A stretch of 9,521 nucleotides of DNA from positions 1-9,521 of the forward strand of contig CAZKKN010000063.1 in the NCBI GenBank assembly GCA_964553375.1. Direction: 5' to 3'. This document shows positions 5,659-9,521 of this stretch, piece by piece. The notes under the pieces were generated by a model. That model did not search any database and was not told the DNA's origin. It saw only the letters and a list, made by a program, of their open reading frames with translations. Source of the DNA: UBA9715 sp964553375. GTDB lineage: Bacteria; Actinomycetota; Coriobacteriia; Coriobacteriales; Eggerthellaceae. Position numbers and translations under genes: made by a program. Each line of letters starts with the position of its first letter. The first letter of the stretch is position 1.

Positions 5659-5693
5659 GAGAGCCGGAAATCATGCCCGATTAGGCGGCTCTC
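5659..5693 (-). promoter_or_regulatory. leader hairpin of the YjzC-like mRNA
   Basis: GAGAGCCG (5659-5666) pairs with CGGCTCTC (5686-5693). It lies near the 5' end of the minus-strand leader predicted from the promoter at 5704-5731, and could stabilise the message. It has no T run and leaves the ribosome site free. Confidence 0.45.
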
Positions 5694-5703
5694 TTGCTTG
5701 AGG

Positions 5704-5731
5704 ATTATACGCCCGAACGGGTGTTTGTAAA
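5704..5731 (-). promoter_or_regulatory. strong promoter of the YjzC-like gene
   Basis: On the minus strand TTTACA (5726-5731), a 16-base spacer and a perfect TATAAT (5704-5709) form one of the best promoters in the window. The -35 lies inside the inverted repeat GTGTTT-GT-AAACAC (5721-5734), a candidate operator. Confidence 0.75.
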
Positions 5732-5734
5732 CAC
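5721..5734. promoter_or_regulatory. 14-bp inverted repeat over the YjzC promoter -35
   Basis: GTGTTT (5721-5726) and AAACAC (5729-5734) are perfect inverted arms around GT. The overlap with the -35 suggests a repressor site. The protein that would bind is unknown; the XRE regulator starting at 5795 is the nearest candidate. Confidence 0.45.
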
Positions 5735-5747
5735 AAGATAGCGTATT

Positions 5748-5781
5748 TTGTTAAGAAAGTTATCCACAATATATTGTGGAT
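5748..5781 (+). promoter_or_regulatory. promoter and palindromic operator of the XRE gene, with a DnaA-box sequence
   Basis: TTGTTA (5748-5753), a 16-base spacer and TATATT (5770-5775) give a promoter for the gene at 5795. A perfect 20-bp palindrome with half ATCCACAATA (5762-5781) covers the -10 and likely start of transcription, so autoregulation is probable. The sequence TTATCCACA (5760-5768) equals the consensus DnaA box; this may be chance or function. Confidence 0.6.
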
Positions 5782-5794
5782 TGGAGGTGGAAAG

Positions 5795-5977
5795 ATGTTG
5801 AAAGACATGCGGAAGCGCAGGAAGCTGACGGTGAAGGCCCTCTCGGAGAGGGCCGCAGTCCCCTTCCGCACCATCCAAGGGTGGGAGCTCCAGGGGAAGG
5901 GTCAGAGGACGCTGCGCACTGCGAAGAGGCTCGCCGATGCGCTCGGCTGCTCCATCGAGGACCTCATTGATGACTGA
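5795..5977 (+). CDS. small XRE-family helix-turn-helix regulator
   Basis: This 60-aa protein is essentially one XRE DNA-binding domain. MRKRRKLTVKALSERAAVPF gives helices 1-2, FRTIQGWELQ the recognition helix, and TAKRLADALGCSIEDLI the last helices. The start ATG 5795 has GGAGG 7 bases upstream; an in-frame ATG at 5774 lies within the palindrome and lacks a site. Transcription from its promoter could continue into the excisionase-like gene, the small membrane protein and the second recombinase, so it may control that cassette. The palindrome over its promoter is its probable operator. It lies inside the segment bounded by the 29-bp inverted repeat. Confidence 0.85.
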   Translation: MLKDMRKRRKLTVKALSERAAVPFRTIQGWELQGKGQRTLRTAKRLADALGCSIEDLIDD

Positions 5978-6028
5978 CCCTGGAACCAGGGCGCTTAAGG
6001 GTCGGGCGTCAGCCCTGCCACCGAGCCC

Positions 6029-6057
6029 ATCTCCTGAATGCCTATCCGGTTCCCAAG
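6029..6057 (-). repeat. 29-bp inverted repeat, right copy
   Basis: This is the reverse-oriented partner of 5274-5302, with the same core (ATAGGCATTCAGGA on the minus strand). It lies in the 117-base gap between the XRE gene stop and the excisionase-like start. The same gap holds a short inverted repeat, CCCTGG-AA-CCAGGG (5978-5991), just after the XRE stop. Confidence 0.8.
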
Positions 6058-6094
6058 ACGGAAAGATGGGAGGCGAAGAGTGGAGATGACGACG

Positions 6095-6304
6095 ATGCCG
6101 GTGCTCCTCTCCAAGCGAGAGGTGGCAGAGCAGCTTGGCACCAACCAATCCATCGTGGGCGAGTACGCCCGCCGCGCAGACGACCCGCTGCCGCTGCGAT
6201 ACATCAAGGGCAAGCGCAACGGCGGGTTCGTGATCGTGTCGGAGTTCGTGGAGTGGCTGCGCCGCAACAGCTGCGCGTGCAACGAGCGCGACGATTACAG
6301 GTGA
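6095..6304 (+). CDS. excisionase-like helix-turn-helix protein
   Basis: This 69-aa protein has the MerR/excisionase-type winged helix fold. LLSKREVAEQLGTNQSIVGE (4-23) is the helix-turn-helix, LRYIKGKRNGGFVIVSE the wing, and FVEWLRRN the closing helix. Xis proteins of this type bind and bend DNA near attachment sites and direct the partner integrase toward excision; others act as transcription regulators. I place the start at ATG 6095, 9 bases after GGAG; ATG 6086 and 6038 are in frame but less well placed. The location upstream of a tyrosine recombinase, as in Tn916-like xis-int pairs, supports the call. Confidence 0.75.
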   Translation: MPVLLSKREVAEQLGTNQSIVGEYARRADDPLPLRYIKGKRNGGFVIVSEFVEWLRRNSCACNERDDYR

Positions 6305-6329
6305 TGGCCGCAAGCCGGGAAGGAGAGGC

Positions 6330-6551
6330 ATGGGAGAGCAGAGAGGCCACGGGGCGCAGATCGCGTACATCCCGCTGGAGGCGGGCCGCAAGGCCGCGCA
6401 CCCGCAAAAGCGCAAAGGGGACGCGCGCCCAACGGTGGCGCAGATCGAGCGGCGGCGGCTACGCTTCCGCTACATCACCGACGCCATAGCCGTGACGGTG
6501 ATAGGAAGCTCGTTCGTGATGATGATGGGGTTCGTGGCCTGCATGGGTTAG
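6330..6551 (+). CDS. small single-pass membrane protein
   Basis: This 73-aa protein begins at ATG 6330 after AGGAGAGG. Residues 1-48 are basic and polar (HPQKRKGDARPTVAQIERRR), and residues 51-73 form a hydrophobic helix (DAIAVTVIGSSFVMMMGFVA) that runs almost to the C-terminus. The positive N-terminal part should stay in the cytoplasm. It lies between the excisionase-like gene (25-base gap) and the second recombinase, on the same strand. I know no function; being inside a xis-int cassette suggests it travels with it. Confidence 0.65.
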   Translation: MGEQRGHGAQIAYIPLEAGRKAAHPQKRKGDARPTVAQIERRRLRFRYITDAIAVTVIGSSFVMMMGFVACMG

Positions 6552-6555
6552 GGCC

Positions 6556-6640
6556 GCCCCCCAGGCGGGCGCATGGGTGCGCGAACATGGAGCGCACGGC
6601 GGTTCTCGGCCGACTCCGCCCGTGCGCCTGCCTGGGAGGC
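6556..6640. repeat. long hairpin element, copy B
   Basis: The left arm CAGGCGGGCGCATGGG (6562-6577) pairs with CCCGTGCGCCTGCCTG (6619-6634) including two G-T pairs. Two flanking C-G pairs, one mismatch and three more pairs (6556-6558 with 6638-6640) extend it to 21 pairs. The 41-base loop contains its own stem TGCGC/GCGCA (6578-6582, 6592-6596). The arms match copy A (5189-5254). It fills the 125-base gap before the second recombinase. Confidence 0.75.
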
Positions 6641-6676
6641 GAATAGACGGACCAAGGGATTAGGAGGTGCGCGGCT

Positions 6677-7879
6677 TTGCTGCCGGTGCGGGTAAAGCAC
6701 ATATCGGGCGACCGCTGGGAGGTCTCGCTGCCGTCGCGCAAGAGCGCGCTGCGGGGACGACCCGCCCTGCGGCCCAGGCGGACCGTGCATGCGCCTGACG
6801 AGGAGGCGGCGCGCGAGGCCGGCGAGGAGGTGCTCGCGCGCGAGTACGCGGCGTACAAGGCGGGCACCACGATGGACCTCGTGGACCTGGTTGAGTACTA
6901 CCTCGCCCACGCGGAGCAGGCGGGCATCTACTCGTCAGAGACGGCGCGGGACTACCTGCTGGTGGTGCTGCGCTACGTGGAGCCGTATTTCGCGATGGAC
7001 GCGGACCGCGTGCTGCCTGTCGACATAGAGCGGCTCTACGGCCTGCTCATGGCTGAGGCTGGCACCGACGGGCTGGGCGTGTCGGCCAACACCGTGCGCA
7101 AGCTCAACACGGTGCTGCGCGCGACCTACGCCTTCCTGGTGCGGGAGGGCATCGTGGCCTCCTCCCCCATGAACGACGTGCGCCTGCCCAGATACGAGCG
7201 GCACCGCCGGCGCGCCCTCACGGAGCGCGAGCTTGGCAAGCTGGAATCCGCGCTTGGGCGCGCGATCGCCGAGGAGGAAGACGTATTCCGACGCAACTGC
7301 CTGTTCGGCGCCTACATAGACCTGCGCATCGGGGCGCGCGTGGCCGAGGTGTGCGCGATCACGCGCGGGGACGTGTCGCTTTCCCGCGGCGAGGTCATGA
7401 TAGACGAGCAGGTGAGCGAGCGGGGCGGAATGCACATGAAGGGCCCGAAGACCACGGCCGGCAGGCGCGCGGTCGCCATCGGGCAGGGGGCCGTGGCGGC
7501 GATCCGGGCGCATCTTGAATGGCAGAAGGGATACCTCACGGAAAAGCAGCGCGAGAGCGAGCGCACGCCGCTGTGCACGGATTTCTCGGGCGGGTTCATC
7601 CGGCCGTCGAGCATGTCGTCCGTCTTCAAGGGGTTCTGCGGCGAGCTCGGCATAGAGCTCGCCGATGGCGAGTCGTTCCACCTGCTTCGCCACACCAACG
7701 CCTCGCAGATGCTCGGCAAAGGCGTGGGGCTGGTGGCTGCGCAGAAGAGGCTCGGGCATGCGCGCGGATCCACCACGATCGATAACTACGGGCACGAGAA
7801 CGAGGGCGAGAACTCGGCGGCCGCAGACGAGATAGAGGAATCGCTGCGATCGGCTAGAGACGAGGAGGGCGCATGGTAG
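6677..7879 (+). CDS. second tyrosine recombinase, all catalytic residues present
   Basis: This 400-aa phage/ICE-type tyrosine recombinase starts at TTG 6677, with AGGAGGT 8 bases upstream. The N-terminal beta-rich part (~1-60) looks like an arm-binding domain, residues ~65-160 like a SAM-like core-binding domain, and ~180-380 are catalytic. Arg221 (GARVAEV), Lys258 (KGPKTTAGRRAV), His335 and Arg338 (FHLLRHTNAS), His361 (RLGHARG) and Tyr371 (IDNYGHE) make a complete active set, unlike the first integrase. It is only distantly similar to that protein. It follows an excisionase-like gene, so it may be the integrase of a nested element, or an invertase acting on local inverted repeats. The acidic tail ends just before a direct-repeat region. 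Confidence 0.93.
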   Translation: MLPVRVKHISGDRWEVSLPSRKSALRGRPALRPRRTVHAPDEEAAREAGEEVLAREYAAYKAGTTMDLVDLVEYYLAHAEQAGIYSSETARDYLLVVLRYVEPYFAMDADRVLPVDIERLYGLLMAEAGTDGLGVSANTVRKLNTVLRATYAFLVREGIVASSPMNDVRLPRYERHRRRALTERELGKLESALGRAIAEEEDVFRRNCLFGAYIDLRIGARVAEVCAITRGDVSLSRGEVMIDEQVSERGGMHMKGPKTTAGRRAVAIGQGAVAAIRAHLEWQKGYLTEKQRESERTPLCTDFSGGFIRPSSMSSVFKGFCGELGIELADGESFHLLRHTNASQMLGKGVGLVAAQKRLGHARGSTTIDNYGHENEGENSAAADEIEESLRSARDEEGAW

Positions 7880-7896
7880 GCATGGCCGCATGCGCG

Positions 7897-7927
7897 GGAA
7901 GGAAAGGAGGCCGGGATGGCCAGGGAG
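7897..7927 (+). repeat. 31-bp exact direct repeat, first copy
   Basis: These 31 bases are identical to 8306-8336. They hold the ribosome site AAAGGAGG, the start codon and the first four codons (MARE) of the gene at 7916. They begin 18 bases after the stop of the second recombinase. Confidence 0.9.
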
Positions 7928-8098
7928 GCATCAGACGGGAACCGCACAGGATCCGGTTGTTGCACGAGCGTGAAGGGAAGGGATGCCCGCGAGCTGTTGA
8001 CAGAGCTCATGGATGAATGCCTCGCCGATGCGGAGTCGACCGCCACGGAGAAGCTGACAGCCATCACCGAGGCGGTCAAGGTTTGCATCGAGCTCTAG
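7916..8098 (+). CDS. 60-aa hypothetical protein
   Basis: A strong ribosome site, AGGAGG, lies 5 bases before ATG 7916. The protein is Ser/Gly-rich for ~22 residues, then forms a probable acidic amphipathic helix (ELLTELMDECLADAESTATE, then KLTAITEAVKVCIEL). I recognise no family. It lies 36 bases after the recombinase and may share its transcript. Its TAG stop overlaps the TAG of the opposing gene 8095-8274 within the palindrome CTAG. Its first four residues are identical to those of the gene at 8325 because of the 31-bp repeat. Confidence 0.6.
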   Translation: MAREASDGNRTGSGCCTSVKGRDARELLTELMDECLADAESTATEKLTAITEAVKVCIEL

Positions 8099-8274
8099 AG
8101 GATCTGCTGCTTGCGCGGTGCGCTATCAGAGCTCTTCCCCACACCCTCGACCAGCTCCCTAATCAGGGGAGCGTAGGAGAAGAGCTCGCGCCACTGCCTC
8201 TCGTCCAACGGGTTGAAATTGGGATTTGAGGCAGCGGCTTTGATGATGTCAGCAGTGACATCGGTCTTGTTCAT
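8095..8274 (-). CDS. 59-aa hypothetical protein
   Basis: The start at ATG 8274 follows a near-perfect ribosome site GGGAGGTGAT on the minus strand; a longer frame from 8352 has no such site. The product (MNKTDVTADIIKAAASNPNF, then NPLDERQWRELFSYAPLIRE) seems helical and soluble, with a basic tail (RKQQIL). The family is unknown. It lies between the two 31-bp direct repeats, opposite to its neighbours, and shares CTAG (8095-8098) as overlapping convergent stops. Nested inverted repeats lie in its coding region (GAGCTCTTC 8129-8137 with GAAGAGCTC 8179-8187; GCTCCC 8154-8159 with GGGAGC 8167-8172). Confidence 0.6.
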   Translation of the reverse strand: MNKTDVTADIIKAAASNPNFNPLDERQWRELFSYAPLIRELVEGVGKSSDSAPRKQQIL

Positions 8275-8305
8275 AGGATCACCTCCCTTCTGAGGGGATT
8301 CTACA

Positions 8306-8336
8306 GGAAGGAAAGGAGGCCGGGATGGCCAGGGAG
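8306..8336 (+). repeat. 31-bp exact direct repeat, second copy
   Basis: This is identical to 7897-7927 and again supplies the ribosome site, start codon and first codons (MARE), here of the XRE gene at 8325. The copies start 409 bases apart. Confidence 0.9.
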
Positions 8337-8534
8337 AGGCTGAAGAAGGCACGGCAGGATGCCGGCATGACCCAGCAGCAGGTGGCGGACCACCTGGATA
8401 TAGGCATCAGGTACTACCAGAAGATCGAATCCGGAGATAGAACCGGCGATTTCCGCTTATGGGATGAGCTGGAAGACCTGTTCTCTATTCATCAGAGGGA
8501 TCTACGTCTGATAGACCCAGAAGGTAGTCCGTAG
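8325..8534 (+). CDS. XRE-family helix-turn-helix regulator
   Basis: This 69-aa protein is a single XRE domain: RLKKARQDAGMTQQQVADHL (5-24) contains helices 1-2, DIGIRYYQKIESGDRTGDFR the recognition helix and turn, and LWDELEDLFSIHQRDLRLI the closing helices. ATG 8325 follows AGGAGG by 5 bases within the 31-bp repeat. Its last 50 bases overlap the 3' end of the opposing XRE gene 8485-8715, so the two transcripts could interfere. It is probably a phage-type transcription switch component. Confidence 0.85.
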   Translation: MARERLKKARQDAGMTQQQVADHLDIGIRYYQKIESGDRTGDFRLWDELEDLFSIHQRDLRLIDPEGSP

Positions 8535-8715
8535 TTGTCGAGAGGAATATGGCCATGGCTGCCAACGTGTCAAGTGGAGGCTTGCGTGAGCCTTCCTCGT
8601 ACTTCTGATAGGTACGCAGGCCGACATTGAGCGCATCAGCAAGCTGAGGCTGCGTGAACCCACGCTTGACCCTGGTATCGCGAATCCTCTGTCCCAATGT
8701 CTTGACCACGGCCAA
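8485..8715 (-). CDS. XRE-family repressor, probably leaderless
   Basis: This regulator of up to 76 aa has a clear helix-turn-helix, GQRIRDTRVKRGFTQPQLAD then ALNVGLRTYQKYEEGSRKPP, and a C-terminal TTDYLLGLSD that resembles many Firmicute and actinobacterial XRE repressors. The frame opens at TTG 8715, but no ribosome site is visible. TACAAT on the minus strand (8716-8721) is immediately upstream, so transcription could begin at or near GTG 8709 and give a leaderless 74-aa product. It is divergent from the gene at 8791, with repeated operator-like sequences between, forming a second repressor/early-operon switch. Confidence 0.8.
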   Translation of the reverse strand: MAVVKTLGQRIRDTRVKRGFTQPQLADALNVGLRTYQKYEEGSRKPPLDTLAAMAIFLSTTTDYLLGLSDVDPSDE

Positions 8716-8767
8716 ATTGTACGGTATGGTTCAAAATGCAACCACGGCCAAGATGGCCGCGTACGAT
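8705..8767. promoter_or_regulatory. second switch: divergent promoters with repeated operator-like sites
   Basis: ACCACGGCCAA occurs at 8705-8715 and again at 8741-8751, flanking a likely minus-strand -10 (TACAAT, 8716-8721). For the plus-strand gene at 8791, TACGAT (8762-8767) is a possible -10 without a good -35. The two repeats are 36 bp apart and are probably bound by the XRE repressor next to them. Confidence 0.5.
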
Positions 8768-8790
8768 AAGACCGTTACGAGGGGGCAAGC

Positions 8791-9129
8791 ATGCTGACGA
8801 AGACCGACTGGAAGAGCATCCCGACCAGAGGAAGGGACGAGAGGAGCGCCGTGAGGGCGTTCGCACACGAGACCGCCGTGGAGTTCATGGAGGGCTCCTC
8901 GCCCGGGGACGTGTTCGAGGTGACGGACTGGCCGCAGCAGGACGGCGTGGACGCATCGAGGATGGTGGAGCGGGTGCGCGGCGCCATGAGGACGGAGCTC
9001 TGCTGCCTGAGGAAGGCGAAGGGCTTCGAGGGCGACATTAACCTGTTCCGCCGGCAAGGCAGGCTCTTCATCGAGCGCGAGGCCCCGGTGCGGGCCGTGC
9101 GCCCAGCGAACCCCTACCCGGGGAACTGA
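8791..9129 (+). CDS. 112-aa early-operon protein of unknown function
   Basis: ATG 8791 follows a weak GAGGGGG site. The protein is charged and soluble. SAVRAFAHETAVEFMEGSSP is a helical start, GDVFEVTDWP a beta turn, SRMVERVRGAMRTELCCLRK a long helix, and INLFRRQGRLFIERE a strand pair, ending in a Pro-rich tail (NPYPGN). The helix-then-hairpin order could be a small winged-helix DNA-binding domain, but I recognise no family. It is the first gene after the second switch, so it would be repressed by the XRE protein encoded at 8485-8715. Confidence 0.65.
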   Translation: MLTKTDWKSIPTRGRDERSAVRAFAHETAVEFMEGSSPGDVFEVTDWPQQDGVDASRMVERVRGAMRTELCCLRKAKGFEGDINLFRRQGRLFIEREAPVRAVRPANPYPGN

Positions 9130-9144
9130 TAGGAAGGAACGGAT

Positions 9145-9441
9145 ATGGCAGGGATCGAGTTCGAGGAATGTCGCGACGAGCGCCCGGATCCTGTTGAGGA
9201 AGCGGAGCTCGCCGGTGCGGTCTATTCGGGAGCGATGCGACGAGCGAGGGATTCGGTCGTTGAGTACAACAAGTGGGCCCGTGCCAACCGGAAAGAGCCA
9301 GAGCGGTGCATGTGCTACACAGTGACGCTTCATTGCACCCACAGCGAATTCCTGGAGATCAAGGATTTCATCGAGCGTTACAGCTTCAAGAAATGGTTTA
9401 GGCAAGAGGAGCTGCCGGTCGGCAGCAGGCAAGGAGGTTAG
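9145..9441 (+). CDS. 98-aa early-operon protein of unknown function
   Basis: The start at ATG 9145 has an AGGAAGGAA ribosome site 7 bases upstream and lies 15 bases after the previous stop, so the two are in one operon. The N-terminal half is acidic and helical (VEEAELAGAVYSGAMRRARD). The second half has a strand CYTVTLHCTHSEF followed by a basic/aromatic helix, IKDFIERYSFKKWFRQEEL. The Cys and His are too few and badly spaced for a standard zinc finger. No family is recognised. Confidence 0.6.
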   Translation: MAGIEFEECRDERPDPVEEAELAGAVYSGAMRRARDSVVEYNKWARANRKEPERCMCYTVTLHCTHSEFLEIKDFIERYSFKKWFRQEELPVGSRQGG

Positions 9442-9449
9442 ATGGACTG

Positions 9450-9521
9450 ATGGCTTCGAGGATGTTCTACTCGACGCCTGTCGGCTCCAGGCATACGCCG
9501 ATGATGATGGAGCTCAGGCGG
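9450..9521 (+). CDS. start of a further operon gene, cut by the window end
   Basis: AAGGAGG (9431-9437) overlaps the end of the previous gene and precedes ATG 9450 by 12 bases. The frame is open to the end of the window: MASRMFYSTPVGSRHTPMMM, then ELRR. An ATG at 9442 stops at once, and an in-frame ATG at 9462 is an alternative start. Only 24 codons are visible, so no function can be given. Confidence 0.4.
   Translation, partial: MASRMFYSTPVGSRHTPMMMELRR

Noticed and set aside
5189..5693. CRISPR array or integron attC sites
   Set aside because: The hairpins are not regularly spaced copies of one repeat, and the GTTRRRY ends of attC sites are absent.
5274..6057. Adenine-only differences between repeat copies as a sign of a diversity-generating retroelement
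   Set aside because: Only three positions differ, the copies are very short and inverted, and no reverse transcriptase is present.
5705..6415. Minus-strand open frame of 236 codons
   Set aside because: It is antisense to the XRE and excisionase-like genes and crosses their promoter and inverted repeat; no ribosome site.
6935..7891. Minus-strand open frame of 318 codons
   Set aside because: It is the antisense of the second recombinase, whose catalytic motifs are unmistakable. GC-rich DNA leaves long open antisense frames.
8129..8187. Nested inverted repeats in the 59-aa minus-strand gene as a separate RNA element
   Set aside because: They lie in mid-coding sequence, have no T run and could follow from codon choice; noted in that gene's entry only.
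8731..9432. Minus-strand open frame of 233 codons
   Set aside because: It lies antisense to two plus-strand genes with ribosome sites and operon spacing; its composition (Leu/Arg/Pro/His) is typical of a shadow.
1..9521. Second copy of the tRNA 3' end (attR)
   Set aside because: I looked for the T-loop and acceptor sequence elsewhere in the window and found none.

Overview
The window reads as the left end of an integrated mobile element (a temperate prophage, or a prophage-like integrative element) in a moderately high-GC bacterium. The host is probably an actinobacterium of the Coriobacteriia type. I infer this from GC-rich genes with strong AGGAGG ribosome sites, common use of ATA and AGG codons, and the style of the small phage genes; no marker gene fixes the taxonomy. 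Bases 1-61 are the 3' part of a tRNA-Ser(UGA). A tyrosine integrase points at it, so the tRNA 3' end is very probably the attachment site, with a cluster of ~10-bp-spaced repeats (101-191) that look like integrase arm sites. No second copy of the tRNA end is visible, so the other att site lies outside the window.

Left arm (188-4090). After the integrase comes an AT-richer cargo pair: an Abi_2/AbiF-like HEPN protein (minus strand) and a divergent unrecognised 294-aa protein (plus strand). Then comes a CI-like repressor with an S24 autoprotease domain. A small plus-strand RNA with its own terminator may lie between the abi gene and int. The repressor and a cro-like gene are divided by a lambda-style control region with two opposed promoters and three related 16-bp operators (4127-4212).

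Middle (4226-5977). The early operon starts with cro and a coupled small gene. That gene runs head-on into an oppositely oriented tail-anchored membrane protein gene (4747-5151). Next is a very hairpin-rich stretch holding a 40-aa gene (5323-5445) and a convergent YjzC-like gene (5449-5619). It is followed by a small XRE regulator whose promoter overlaps a perfect 20-bp palindrome containing an exact DnaA-box sequence.

Right part (6029-9521). An excisionase-like protein, a small single-pass membrane protein and a second, complete tyrosine recombinase form a xis-int cassette. After it come small hypothetical genes and two XRE regulators, one of them apparently leaderless and flanked by repeated operators, followed by an early operon of unknown genes that leaves the window.

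Structure not explained by the genes: (i) a 29-bp inverted repeat (26/29) around 5303-6028, next to the second recombinase, which could bound an invertible segment; (ii) two copies of a long hairpin element, one before the small-gene region and one before the second recombinase; (iii) an exact 31-bp direct repeat at 7897 and 8306 that forms the ribosome site and start of two otherwise unrelated genes. Two integrases plus two separate regulator switches suggest a composite of two elements, or a phage carrying a resident recombination module.
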